Below, piece by piece: positions 45,621 through 58,693 of a stretch of 64,000 bases of DNA. How positions within the stretch are numbered: position 1 is the first letter of the stretch; every line of letters begins with the position of its first letter. Position numbers and translations under genes: made by a program. The notes below the pieces were generated by a model, which saw nothing but the letters and a program-made list of their open reading frames with translations, was not told the origin of the DNA and did not search any database. The stretch spans positions 22,503,769-22,567,768 of the forward strand of contig JAUJPP010000007.1 in NCBI GenBank assembly GCA_030562195.1. Direction: 5' to 3'. The DNA comes from Nipponacmea schrenckii. Taxonomy: Eukaryota > Mollusca > Gastropoda > Lottiidae.

Positions 45621-46640
45621 GGAAAAAAAGGTAGGCTAATGCAGTTGTTCTGGTCAAATTTCCCTCATTGCATACTGCATAGCGTTATCGGTCTTCAATA
45701 GCTCATAAGGTGATAGGACTTCAAACTCCATTTTAATTTCTTTAGAAAGATAAATAATTCAAATATCCAATGCAATTGGTTGGTACATTTCTTATTAAAT
45801 GTTAAATATTGTTTTATCTTCCTGGAGCGTGGTAGTCACATGACCTCCAGGTAATATAAACCTTTAGTGGCATCTCTTTGATGACTCGGGATACGAATTT
45901 AGTAATGAATGTGTAATATTTTTTATGAACTCATAATTCCGCCACAAAATGCTAGACTTTTGAAAAATATTCAGAATAGGTATTTGTCTTTTTCAAGATT
46001 TTGGGGGGTTTTCTGCTGCACTTCCAATCAATTAAGATGATCTTAGTGTTTGGGTCAAGAGCAGCAAAGAGAGGTACATGTATATAAACAGCAGTGTCGT
46101 ATAAACAGAAGACCAATTAAATTGTTGTCTTAAGCCTAAAACAAGAGTTACTTCCCTTCAACTTAATCATTGGACAATGACCATTTATGACACAGCACGC
46201 CGGGATGATATACATGTAATCAACTGCTTCCAACTACGGTGAAGGTATTTTGGTTTGAAAGTGTTGGCAAAGAGGCAAAATGTTTGTGGAAAACGTGAGA
46301 ATAGGTTGACAACATGGAAAAAATGAGATATGTACTCTAGCATCTGACCATAATATAACGTGCTTTGCATCGTGCACTCTTGGTGGAAGAATATATTTAC
46401 CACGTGAGGCATATAGCCAGAAGCCATTTAAATTGTCATAAACCATAACTGACACTAAATGAGCGTGTTTGAATACAGTCCTGTTTACACAGTCAAATTA
46501 TTTTAAAAGTTGAATACTGTTAAATGTAAAGAAATTGTTGCAAATACATTATTATAGTTTGAGACCGTTTTGTAATGGGTTGGTTCTCGTTAAATTTAGT
46601 GTGCCACCAGGAACCTTTCTAGTTGATTATCTGACTTTCC
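45621..46640. other. Intergenic, nothing recognised
   Basis: No exon, repeat family or structure was recognised here. Confidence 0.35.
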
Positions 46641-47290
46641 CTTCATTAAGTTTAAACTGTTCATGAACACAGTTTTCAATCGATTTTGATGAAACTTGGT
46701 ATTATCAATGGTATCGATATTATCTTCGGCAAGTTAGTGAATACAATAGTAGGCCTTTGCAACAGTCTATTTTGACGGCATTCGGTGTGATCAATGCAGT
46801 TCGAATCTGACGATTTTTTGAGTTATTACTCTAAAACGAAAATTTGTTAATGATCACAATAGAAGGTGTAGTTTACAATGATTTTGATCTTAGCACTGTT
46901 TTGATAAGACGAGGGCGAGTTGGATGCCAGGCTGTGATGCAAGTTACTCTTTGTCGGCATAGAACTTTTTTTGTCATGACTGAGGGTTTTTGTGAGTTCT
47001 AGCCCTTAAAAAAAACAGCATGATTCGAACACATTTGTAGGTGCAAAAATGCTTAATTAGATTTGTGCGATTTTAAAATAAAAATTTTTTTTAATCAATG
47101 CTATTTATTATTGCATTGAAAACGTTAATGGTGTAGTTTGTGACAGTAAGTGTATCAAGTTGTTATATTGTATAGCGATTTCACAGAAATTTTGAAACAG
47201 AATCAGTTATAGTGTTGTGAGTTACAGGCGCAGATACTGCAGAGTTTGGAACGTTAGCTGTAACCAGTTAGTTTCAAAATCGGTTGTTTT
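46641..47290 (+). repeat. Worn HINE core units
   Basis: Sentences such as GATTTTGATGAAACTTGGTA (46681) and AATAGAAGGTGTAG (46859) mark two or three heavily diverged units. No header is visible. Confidence 0.45.
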
Positions 47291-49375
47291 TATACGCGTA
47301 AAGTGGAGCGTGTATATTGCCGTCACCCATTTCTTGATTCTTGACGGATTTTGACGTACCTTTGTGTGAGTGTTCGTTATCACCAAAGGATGAGCCATAT
47401 TGAAAATCAGCGAAATCGAAAAAAATTTAGTATGAGTTATTGCCCTTGTTCGTGGATGCACCTTCCATTTTAGCTAGCAAAGATTCTAGAAAGCACAATT
47501 ATTGATGCATTTTGATGGAACTTGGTATGAGTATTTGTAATCACCCAAGGATGAACCCTATTGAAAATCAGATAAATAAAAAAATACTTAGTATCAATTA
47601 TTGCCCTTGTTTTTTGAAACGCGTTCAAATTTTGGCTCGTAAACACTCAAGAAGGCACAATTCTTGATTGATTTTGACGAAACTTGCTGAAATTGTTATC
47701 ACCCAAAAACCCTTTTTGAAAATCGAAAATATCGAAATATATTTTATATGAATTATTGCTTTTGTTCTTTAAAAGTGTTAGATTTCTTTGGTTCGTAAAC
47801 ACTCTACAAGTCACAATTTCTTATGGATTTTGACGAAACTTGCTGAAATTGTTTATTATTTCCCAAGGATAAACCCTATTGTTAATCAAAAAAATCAAAA
47901 TATTATAATATAAATCATTGCCCTTGTTCTTTAGAACACGTTTGAATTTGTTGTAGACATTATAGAAGCTACAATTTTATATGGATTTTAATGAAACTTG
48001 GTTTGAACATTGGAATTGATAAGACGGCTGTCAAGTGCGATTTTTCGATGAACGATTTTGTAGTTATTGCCCCTGCCTCTATATTTTTTGTAGACAAAAT
48101 AGAAGCTACAATTTTCTATTGAATTTAATGAAACTTGGTTTTAGCATTCGAATTGATAAGACGGCGGTCAAGTTCGAATTTGAAGAATTTTGGATGAACG
48201 GTTTTTGAGTTATTGCCCTAATTTCATGTCAAAATTTATTGCTGATGCAATAGAATCTACTATTTTCAATGGATTTGAATGAAACTTGGTATGAGCATTG
48301 GAATTGATAAGGTGGTGGTCAAGTTTGAATTTGATGACTTTCCATGAACAGTTTATGAGTAATTGCCCTTGATTAAGTAAAATTGTGTAAAAAATTTATT
48401 GGGGGGCAATAGAGACTACAATTTAAAATGGATTTTGACTAAATCTGGTTTGAGCATTGGAATTGATAAGACGGCAGTCAAGTTCGAATTTGACCTTTTT
48501 TGAGTTATTGCCCTTGACAAAGTAAAATTGCGTCAAAATTTTATTGTAGGTGCAATAGAAGCTACAATTTTCAATGGATTTTGATGAAACTTGGTGTGAG
48601 CATTGGAATTGATAAGACGGCAGTGAAGTTAAAAATTGACGATTTTTCGATGAACGTTTTTTAGTCAATGCCCTTGACTTAGTAAAATTGCATGAAAATT
48701 TGATTGTGGGTGCATTAGAGACTACAAATAAATTTTAATGAAATTTGGTATGAGCATTGGAATTGATAAGGCGGAGGTCAAGTTCGAATTTGATGACTTT
48801 CCATTAACAGTTTATGAGTAATTGCCCTTGATTAAGTAAAATTGTGTAAAAAAAATTATTGGGGGGCAATAGAGACTACAATTTAAAATGGATTTTGATT
48901 AAATCTGGTTTGAGCATTGGAATTGATAAGACGGCAGTCAAGTTCGAATTTGACAATTTTTTTTATGAACAGTTTTTGAGTTATTGACCTTGACTTAGTA
49001 AAATCTTGTCAAAATTTTATTGTTGATACAATAAAACCTACAATTTTCAACGGATTTTGTTAAAACTTGGTGTGAGCATTGGAATTGATTAGACCTCAGT
49101 CAAGTTTGAATTTGACAATTTTTCAATGAACGATTTTGAGTTATGAATGATAAAACAGTAGTCAAGTTCAAATGCGACAATTGTTTTGATGAATGTTTTT
49201 TTAGTTATTGCCCTTGACTTGGGTCAAGTTTGAATTTGACGATTTTCCATGAAAAGTTTTTTATTTATTTATTTTTTTTTTGCCCTTGACTTAGAAAATT
49301 GCATCAAAATGGTTTTGTGGGTGCATAGAAGCTGCAGGTTTCAAGGGATTTAACTCAATGACCAGTGAAGAGCTC
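47291..49375 (+). mobile_element. HINE-like array H11, divergent subtype
   Basis: The header is altered (TATACGCGTAAAGTGGAGCG, no (GTCC)n). About a dozen units follow, first with 'cacaattcttgattgattttgacgaaac', later with 'ggtgcaatagaagctacaattttc' and GGAATTGATAAGACGGC, the subtype seen also at the end of H2. The end is ragged. Confidence 0.65.
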
Positions 49376-49554
49376 GTCATACGATCTAGTGGCATATCCT
49401 CTATGCAGGTGATCTCAGCTTAATTCAGAATATGGTTATCCATACTGATGAGCATTGGGGGACAGACGTTCCAGGATTTTCTACAGTTATTATAACAACA
49501 ATTGTGTTGTGTTACAGAAACAGGAATAATGTAATGAGTGACAGAATAAGTTTT

Positions 49555-50932
49555 TATACGCCCACGTGAAAATGTGGACGTATATTGCCATCACCCCTGT
49601 CCGTCCGTCCGTCCGTCCGTCGGTCCGTCCGTCCGTCCGTCCGTCAACAATTACTTGTGTACGCGACACAAGCCAGAGTTTCGAAATTGGCAATTTTTCG
49701 ATGAACGGTTTTTGAGTTATTACATTTGACTTAGTAAAAACGCGTCAAAATTGGCTTGTGAACGTGATAGAGACTACAGTTTTCATCGGATTTAATTGAA
49801 ACTTTCTGTGATCAATAATATTGATGAGATCTTGGACAAGTTCGAAATTGGCGATTTTTCGATGAACGGTTTTTGAGTTATTGCACTTGACTTAGCCAAA
49901 ACGCGTCAAAATTGGCTTGTGAACTCGATAGAGATTATAGTTTTCATCGGATTTAAATGAAACTTTCTGTGATCATTATTATTGATGACATCTCGGACAA
50001 GTTCGAAATTGGCGATTTTGCGATGAACGGTTTTTGAGTTATTGCACTTGACTTAGGCGAAATGCGTCAAAATTGGCTTGTGAACGCGATAGAGACTACA
50101 GTTTTCATCAGATTTGAATGAAACTTGCTGTGATCATTTATATTGATGAGATCTTGGACAAGTTCAAAATTGGAGATTTTTCGATGAATGGTTTTTGAGT
50201 AATTGCACTTGACTTAGCCAAAACGTGTCAAAATTGACTTGTGAACGCGATAGAGACTACAGTTTTCATCAGATTTGAATGAAACTTGCTGTGATCATTT
50301 ATATTGATGAGATCTTGGACAAGTTCGAAATTGGCGATTTTTCGATGAGTGGTTTTTTAGTTATTGCACTTGACTTAGTCAAAACGCCTCAAAATTGGCT
50401 TGTGAACGCGATAGAGATCACAATTTATATTTGATTTGAATGAAATTTGGTGGAATCATTTATATTGATGAAATCTTGGACAAGTTTGATCGTCACGATT
50501 TTTGGGTGAACATTTTTTGAGTTATTGGCCTTGACTAAGTCAATTGCGTCGAAATAGACTTGTGAACACGATAGAGACAACAGTTTTCATCTGATTGGTC
50601 AACTTCGAAATTGACATTTCGATATACTGTTTTTGAGTTATTGCACTTGACTTAGTCAAAACGCAGCATGTGATTGCGATAGACAATACAGTTTTCATCT
50701 GAATTTAATGAAATTTGGTGTGAACATTTATATTGACGAGAACTTGGATTAGACCTTAATAATCTTAGAGTTTTGGCCTGTGTTAAAACAGAAAATATAT
50801 TTTAAAGTGTGCGTATCTTGTTATCCGATTTGAATGAAACTTGGTATGTTTATTCATCTTGATAATATCTCGCCAGATGTCTGTTTATGAGTTATTGCCC
50901 TGGATAAAATGAGAAAATTTTAAAATTTACTT
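49555..50932 (+). mobile_element. HINE/pearl-like repeat H12, running into the gap
   Basis: Header TATACGCCCACGTG, a long (GTCC)n tract (49599-49644), units of the 'cttgtgaacgcgatagagac' subtype starting at 49755, 49916, 50077, 50238 and 50399, all 161 bp apart. At 50820 the end GTGTGCGTATCTTG joins directly to a unit of the other subtype (TTATCCGATTTGAATG), which is cut by the assembly gap. Confidence 0.82.
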
Positions 50933-51432
50933 NNNNNNNNNNNNNNNNNNNNNNNNNNNNNNNNNNNNNNNNNNNNNNNNNNNNNNNNNNNNNNNNNNNN
51001 NNNNNNNNNNNNNNNNNNNNNNNNNNNNNNNNNNNNNNNNNNNNNNNNNNNNNNNNNNNNNNNNNNNNNNNNNNNNNNNNNNNNNNNNNNNNNNNNNNNN
51101 NNNNNNNNNNNNNNNNNNNNNNNNNNNNNNNNNNNNNNNNNNNNNNNNNNNNNNNNNNNNNNNNNNNNNNNNNNNNNNNNNNNNNNNNNNNNNNNNNNNN
51201 NNNNNNNNNNNNNNNNNNNNNNNNNNNNNNNNNNNNNNNNNNNNNNNNNNNNNNNNNNNNNNNNNNNNNNNNNNNNNNNNNNNNNNNNNNNNNNNNNNNN
51301 NNNNNNNNNNNNNNNNNNNNNNNNNNNNNNNNNNNNNNNNNNNNNNNNNNNNNNNNNNNNNNNNNNNNNNNNNNNNNNNNNNNNNNNNNNNNNNNNNNNN
51401 NNNNNNNNNNNNNNNNNNNNNNNNNNNNNNNN
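50933..51432. other. Assembly gap (500 N)
   Basis: Exactly 500 unknown bases beginning within a tandem unit. The true array is probably longer than shown. Confidence 0.99.
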
Positions 51433-52780
51433 TCATATCATGGTGAATTAGTGTTAGGGTGAGATGAGAATAGTATTCTCAAGAAAGCACTGGCCTAGGT
51501 CATGAAGTAAGAAACAACATTATAGGATGAGATAGTTAGTGTAAACAATAGTTAAAAATGGTTAAGGTTATAATCATGAAAAGTATGGAAGTCTTGATCT
51601 TTCAACGGTTCTCAAATCCAAATCTAAAAAAGCAAAATAACTTTTTAATTTTGGTCCTCATTATCCTGTTCAAATACTGGAGCCCATTGACCTATAATGA
51701 ACTAAAGTGTATGCTTGATGATATTTGACTAATAATTATTTAAGGTAATATGTGATATACATATATAAAACAGTTATGGATTTGAAAAAAACGTTTTGCA
51801 GTGGTTCAAGTCTGCCATGGACTAAATGGTTACTAAGATTTTTATTCCTCTTGAACGCGGTAACAATTCTTTTAGTATAAACCTGTGGATATTTCTGTTG
51901 TAGAGTTTTATAGTAATTTTTACAATTACCGATGCGTTGGTAGCAGTATGATTATAGATGGTGATGAAGGGGATTATTTGGTTGTCATGCTGAAGGTTTA
52001 AGCCATTCGGATATACTGTGTCCCAACTGGTCCATCCAATAGCTCTCGCGCTGCAATCTTCTATGTTTTGGCTTAATATTAGTCATCGACATAGCCGCCT
52101 CAATAGGCATAATTACCAAGTTTTCAATGGAGTGGTCGGGGAGGTTAAAGTGGTGCAAGATGGGTTATAAGGGACAATTTTCAACTTTATAAAAGAATAA
52201 ACCTTGCATATCGACTTGTAACTATAAACTATACTTGTATAAACAAAATACTTCAGTTCATTTGTAAGAGCCTGAACGATAAACTTTAAAGTTTTTTTCA
52301 AATTTTGGTGATTTTTAAAGTGCTTTGCCATGATAAAGAGATTAGAATATTAGGGCACTGATTGTGCATAACCATTGAAATTGAACTCATCAACATTTTA
52401 GTTTCTCCTGTTTTTCAAGAACATACAACATAAAGTCCCTTTTTTGTGGGGAATTAAAAAAATTTAATTTTGGCCTAGGTGATAATAATTTTCACTTGGT
52501 TATAATTCATGTAAGTATGAATTAAAACTTAAATAATCATAATATTAAAAACTAGGTGTTATTTCCTGATTTTTTTTTTTTTCAAATTCTTTAATTCACG
52601 TAGCTGAATAACGTAATATAATGGTTAGCTTTATAAATTTTGGGATGTTCATATATTTGTTAGTGTCATTTTACTATCGTAATGTGAAAAAATGGGAGAC
52701 GAAAATAGTGGACAGCAGAGATATAAATTATTGGAAAAAAGATCTTTGTTCGGAAACCTAAACCATGCATAAGTATTTAC
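51433..52780. other. Intergenic, nothing recognised
   Basis: AT-rich, no exon seen. The left end of the GGTAAC element that is cut by the LTR retrotransposon should lie near the right part but was not identified. Confidence 0.35.
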
Positions 52781-53136
52781 GAGAATCTGCGAGGTGGTTG
52801 CATTCGATTTTTGGTACCGGGGCGACAACTCCAATATGATTTCAATAGAAAAAAGACACGAAGAAAGCATCAAACGCGCCGCAAATTTCAAACAGACAGC
52901 CAAACAAGTAGCCTACAACACTATTCATAAATTAATTCATAAAATACATATCGCTTATTTCAAACCCCGATTTAAAGTTTGGATCATATAATAGTACATT
53001 TAATTTGAAAGTTAGTGTGTCGCTAGAATATTTGTAATCAACGATCGTGATTACCAATTATGACAATTGAAAGGAAATCTGTTAGCTTGTTATGTCGGTT
53101 AATGACTTTGATCAATTGTTAGATTCAATTAGCGAT

Positions 53137-53370
53137 TGTGTAAAATAGTCTAAATCCGACTAGGTTTTCGAGCGCAGCCACTCGAGGTGACATCGTCGGT
53201 ACGGGCATCGAACACACCTAGTCAGTATCCCATCGAACCTCCAAGGGTGAACAACATTCAGAGAGAAACACCGCACGCTTCCACATGTATTACCATCAAT
53301 TTGTTGTAACCATATTGAATAAAGACATCGTTTGAGAATGGGCCTTCGTTTTTAGACATCGTCCGCAACA
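53137..53370 (+). repeat. 5' LTR of the BEL/Pao element
   Basis: 234 bp, TG...CA ends. A polyadenylation signal AATAAA is present at 53318-53323. Confidence 0.92.
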
Positions 53371-53474
53371 TATAGTAGCCAGAGCCGTGGTTTGCTGTGC
53401 CTTTCTACTAGTTTCATCGAAGCATCGAAGTTTGAAAAGTGGCAGAAATAGAACTTTCGAAGTGAATGTCCACC

Positions 53475-54925
53475 ATGGGAGACAATCAAGGTCAAGTAAA
53501 CAACCAGCCTACAAGGGAAACATCTTCTGACCAACCAGTCAACAACAGCGAGAATAGCAGTGGTGATAAGACAGTCAAGCAACCGTTGCCGCTCTGCGCA
53601 GCAAGAAAAGGGTTTGTAAATCCCAATTAACTAAATCTAAACTTTTTCTAACCAGCTCCTTTTGTGCTGGTGAAAAACACGTGCAACATGTACTTAATGC
53701 TGTTGACGCTGTGTTGCGACATCAAGATGCTGCTATTGATATTCTCAACAGCCTTTGCGATGAGAATCCTGAATTTGAAGCAGAACTCGATGCTTTACAA
53801 GCTGATTTAAGCATTTCAGAATTGTTGTCGAGGGCTACAGATTGGCTGTGCAAACAACCGTCTGATACGGCTTCGCCACCTGAATCAGCTCCGCTTCAGA
53901 CTATGGTTAACATTGATAGTAATGGTATTAATACAAATGGTGCTACAGATAGTAATGGTATAGACACAGACAGTCCTGGTATTAGCTCAGATGGAAATGG
54001 TGAGAATAATCAACCGTCTCCACAGGTTTCAAATTTTACTCAATTAGATAAAGATATGTATAGGCAATTGGGCAGAGTGTCAATCGGAAAGTTCTCTGGA
54101 AATAAAAGAGATTACGTGTCCTTCATAGATGCATTTCGAGAATGTATTAACAATACAACGTCGTCTAAAGCTTACAAAATGCTTCAGCTCAAACAACACC
54201 TAACGGGTGATGCCTTAAAAGCGTCCAAGGTTTTCCGGCTTCAGACATTGGGTACGATGCAGCCCTTAAACGACTTGAGGACAAATTTGGCGGTGAACGT
54301 CGCTCCGTTCTCATCCATCTAGAATCTATCATAAACATAGAAATTGTCAATTTCAATGACCTAAAAAAATTCGAAGAATTTGTAGACAATTTGGAACTTT
54401 GTATCTTATCGCTTCGCGAAAGCGGCCGAACGGAAGAGTTTGGACCCAACTCTATGTTCTTTTGTGTTGCCCGGTCGAGAATATCTTCGAATAATGTTGC
54501 ACAATATAAACGCTGGACAGCTTTAGAACGAAAACCGGAATCAGTAATAACATTTCATGAATGGCTTTCGAAAGAAATTAAATACAGCATAGAATCTAGG
54601 GAAGAGGTTGAGGGATTTTCGACCCCATCCTCATCTTTTTCATCGGGCAATAGAGCTGATAATTCTTCGCATCTTAGATCGAGATTTCACAATGATAGAT
54701 GTTCTCAAAATCATGAACCTGGAATTGCAAATTGTTCGTACTTTCAGTCATTGTCTGTTCGCCAACGTTGGGCGACAGCCAGAGAAAAACGTTTATGCTT
54801 TCGATGTCTAGGCGCAAGTCATAGAGGTAGTGAGTGTAAGAACTGCCAACGGTGTCGATCTGACGGGTGCACTCGGACTCATCACTTTTTGTTGCACGGA
54901 GGGGGATCCGATGATTCAGCCTCAC
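53475..54925 (+). pseudogene. gag region of BEL/Pao element (frame-broken)
   Basis: The start ATG at 53475 is in a strong context (CACCATGG) and opens a frame that stops at 53628-53630. The rest of gag continues in other frames at 53633-54225 and about 54230-54925. The middle part has KDMYRQLGRVSIGKFSGN and AYKMLQLKQHLTGDA, typical of BEL/Pao capsid. A CCHC-type cluster (CFRCLGASHRGSEC) with further Cys/His residues (THHFLLH) follows at about 54796-54890. At least two single-base shifts are needed to link the pieces. Confidence 0.85.
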
Positions 54926-56759
54926 CCTCGTTCAGTTCAGAAAATCAGAGATCGCATTTATCTCAACCTTCGCCGTCTGTAGAATTTACCTCGTCAAGGC
55001 ATACGCACACGCAAGTTCGAAAAACCACTAGCCTAGTAATGAGAGTCGTTCCTATCGTTATTCGAAGTGCCAACAGATCGATTCGCTGCAACGCGTTGAT
55101 GGATGACTGCTCAACAGACAGTTACATGAACGAATGCGTAGCTGCAGAGCTAGGCCTACGCGGTGAAGTGTCGGATTTGAATGTCAATGTCTTGGGCGGA
55201 AAAACGAGCTCATTAAACTCAACGTTTGTGACGGGGCAGAACTTTGTAGTCTCGATTATCGAACTTGTGTTTCGTTTGGTACATTCACAGTTAAAAATGT
55301 CACTGGAGATTTGCGCACAGTTGACTGGAATAAACAATCGCGCCTTTGACCACATTTGCAGGGAATACCATTTCCGCAAATTGATAACAATCGCGTCGAT
55401 GTCTTGATAGGTCTCAACGTGTCTGGTATTCATCGAGCTATCACGGAGATAGCAGGTCTTCAAAATGAGCCTGTCGCCCATTTGACTCCATTAGGATGGA
55501 CATGCATTTGTCCTGTAACTCCATTTCAACCTAACTCTAACAGTTACGCTCATTTCGCATATTTTGTGAAAACTGAATCTGATACGGACACATTGCTGCG
55601 TAATTATTGGGAGATCGAGAACGTAGGCGTTAGATTAGAATCGAAGAACTTTACAAATGCCGAGAAAGAGGCAATCAAATCGACGCAAGACACTTTACGT
55701 TTCAATAAATCTGAGAAGCGATATATCGTAGGCGTTCCGTGGAAATCGAATCGACACGAACTTCAGTCGAATTACCCAAGTGCTTTAAATCGTCTTCATA
55801 AACTTGAACGATCGTTAGCTAAACGACCCGAGGTTGCAGAACAATATTGTGAAATCATTCATGAACATATACGCAAGGGATACGTTTCTCGGGTCGACTC
55901 ACATAGTGAACCGTCGTGGTAGCTCCCGCATTTTGCAGTGGTTAGGAATGACAAAGCAACGACGAAAGTCAGAATCGTGATTGATGCTGCCGCGCTAACA
56001 AACAATATTGCTTTGAACGATTGCATTAACGCTGGACCAAAACTTCAACGTGAACTCTTAGACGTACTTATTCGTTTTCGTAGTAAGCCAGTCGGGATAA
56101 CTTCTGACATCAGTGAGATGTTTTTAAGAATTGATCTTCGCGAAGATAAGCGCTTTCATAGATTCTTACAGCGGGACTTAGACAATCGCAAGCCTGTTCA
56201 AATTTATGAATACAACCGACTAGTCTTCGGGAATACATCGTCACCATACTTGTCTCAAGCAGTGCTTCGTGAACATTGCAATCGAAACAGTATAGTATAT
56301 CCGAATGGTACTAACTCTGTTTTAAATTCCATGTACGTGGACGATCTTCTGGATAGTCTCGAGTCCATATCGGAAGCTATTCAATTGCGTCATGAAATTA
56401 CCAATTTGTTAGATAGTGCGGGCTTTGAAATTCGTAAATGGCTGTCTAACAAGTCAGAAGTGTTAGTAGACATTCCCATTTCGGATCGTGTCAAACACCT
56501 CTCATTGGACGATAACAATGTACCTACTGTAAAAACATTAGGCATCTTATGGAAAGCAGAAACTGACAATTTTATCTTCGAATTCACAGAACTGACTGAC
56601 ATAGTTCTAACAAAGAGGGCAGTTGTGAGCAAAACTGCGACACTTTTCAATCCACTTAACCTTGTTGCTCCGTTTACTATACGCACTAAGATAGGTATCC
56701 AAAAGACATGGGTACGCGGGTTAGACTGGGACGACGAATTGCCCGATGATCTTGCCTGA
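54926..56759 (+). pseudogene. protease and reverse transcriptase region of BEL/Pao element (broken)
   Basis: The protease active-site region reads NALMDDCSTDSYMNE (Asp-Asp at 55102-55107) in the gag frame. A shift near 55345 leads to LTPLGWTCIC and the RT. An in-frame TAG at 55920-55922, right after EPSW, interrupts the linker just before the RT core. The RT has PVGITSDISEMFLRI (first catalytic Asp), LVFGNTSSPY and the YVDD box at 56334-56345. The frame closes with TGA at 56757-56759. Confidence 0.88.
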
Positions 56760-57540
56760 ATTGGACTAATTGGTTTAAAGAGCTTCCTTTACTAGCAAAT
56801 GTCGAAGTTTCTAGATGTTTAGTAAACGACGGATCTCGCATTGTGAACAAGACAATACACGTATTTGTAGATTTCGCAGCTTGTTGTTACCTTAGAAGCG
56901 AATATGAAGATGGGTCGGTTGCTCCTTTAAAAACTATATCTATTCCAAAGTTAGAATTATGTGGCGCAATCTTAGGTGTTCGCTTAATCTTAACGGTTTG
57001 TAGGGTATTGGATATTGCAATGAAATTGGTGACCTTTTGGTGCGACTCGCAGAACGTTTTATATTGGTTAAAAGGTGAATCGCGGAATTACAAACCTTTT
57101 GTCGGACATCGTGTGGGTGAAATTCACCAACTAACTGAACCTAGTCAATGGCGTTCGTACCGACTGATTTAAACAGTGCCGATTTAGCTACTCGCGGCAT
57201 GACGGCAACTGACTTAGCCCGTAGTGACGCATGGTGGTTCGGCCCACATTTCCTATCGCAAGAACCTTCATATTGGCCAAAAATTATGATACCGGCTATT
57301 GTTGACACAGCTTTGAGTGAAGTTCGATCTAAAGTCTCAGATAGCTTTGTAACCTTTCCTCGTATGGAAGATTTCGGACGATTAGCACCGTCACGCTTTT
57401 CTAAGTGGTTTAAATTGTTAAGAACTACTTCATGGGTGCTTCGGTTTTTTAACAATTTAAAAAACCCCAATTCTCGCATCCGATTGGAAACTTTTAAGTT
57501 TTGAAGAAATAAATAACATTTTGGTATAAATTTGCTCAAG
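56760..57540 (+). pseudogene. RNase H region of BEL/Pao element (internal deletion)
   Basis: Sequences FVDFAACCYLRSEYEDGSV, APLKTISIPKLELCGAILG, WCDSQNVLYWLKG and ADLATRGMTATDLARS follow the usual BEL/Pao order, in two frames joined by a shift near 57150. Compared with what I know of the family, the stretch between EYEDGSV and APLKT is about 10-15 residues too short. Confidence 0.8.
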
Positions 57541-58380
57541 CCACTGCGTTTACTGACGAAATTAACGCAATTCGTAAGGGGAATCCTATTCCTAAAAATT
57601 CCAAACTTTTGACTGCATTCATGCTTGGATGTTAATGGAGTACTTCGTGTCGACGGACGACTCGGAAAGTCGGAACACTTATCCTATGATGCCAAATGTT
57701 ATATTGCCTGGAGATAGCTATGTATCGCGCCTAATTGTATCGGACTGTCATGAAGATGGCAACCATGACATCGGTGTTTCACACACATTGTCGCTATTAC
57801 GGTCTCAATTTTGGATTATTCGTGCTTGTTGTCTCATAAAATCAGTGAAATCCGCTTGTAATGAGTGCGTCGGAATAAGCCCGCACAGCAAGTTATGGCA
57901 CCTTTGCCCGAACATCGTCTCGGAACTCCATTACGTGCGTTCGCTAGGGTCGGTGTTGATTACGCAGGACCTTTCTTTACCAAGCAAGGTAGGGGAAAAA
58001 CCAGATTTAAAAGATACCTTTGCTTATTTACTTGTTTAGCTAGCCGCGCTTGTCATTTGGAGATGGCGTGGAGTCTGGACACAGATGTGCGTTTTCTCGC
58101 TTTACAAATCGTCGTGGAAAACCCTTAACCCTATTGTCCGATAATGGGACGAATTTTGTAAGCGCGAACCGAGAATTGACTGATTTTTTACGTGCCTTAG
58201 ATCAAACGCAAATCGTTACTTCAATGGCGAACAATGCTATTGAATGGCAGTTTAACCCTCCGTTGTCGCCACATTTTGGTGGGGTATGATCAAGTCTGCG
58301 AAACGGGCTATAAAAGCCATAACTAGCGATGCTGACATAAGTGACGAAGAACTAATCACTGCTTTCTCAAAATATGAAAA
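57541..58380 (+). pseudogene. integrase region of BEL/Pao element (broken, C-terminus missing)
   Basis: Zinc-binding His and Cys residues lie near 57776-57870 (HTLSLL, CNEC). The catalytic Asp codons are at about 57958-57960 (GVDYAGPF) and 58140-58142 (SDNGTNF). At the place of the catalytic Glu the frame meets TGA at 58287 directly after PHFGGV and resumes in another frame, so the Glu codon appears lost. The coding sequence ends about 30 codons later (ENWR, stop), without the normal C-terminal domain. Four frames are used in total. Confidence 0.85.
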
Positions 58381-58693
58381 TTGGAGATAAAATCTACAAG
58401 AGTTCCATTAGTCACTTGTGCCCATTAGATGTGTGATATCATAGTGTAAATTGTGTTTAATAGGAAAAATGTGTATCCATAGTGTGCGTCATATGGTTAA
58501 AAATATCAACAACAACAAAAAAAAAGTGTAGGCTATATTTTGTACATTGCGACCGGATTCATGAGTGTTTAATTAAAATCATCGTTCAAGGACAATAGAC
58601 ATTGTGAAGAACTTTTGTGTTTAATTGCTATTTATATTGTACGTATTTTAGGTCATTTCGCTTTTGATGTTAGTCACACCAAGGTGAGGGGTA

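Noticed and set aside
49490..49693. Open frames giving a repeated RTDG peptide (also 43638-43865)
   Set aside because: They are translations of the (GTCC)n tract of HINE headers. The repetition is in the DNA, with no start context or homologue.
53371..53400. Primer-binding site of the BEL/Pao element
   Set aside because: No stretch directly after the 5' LTR could be matched to a tRNA 3' end without guessing.
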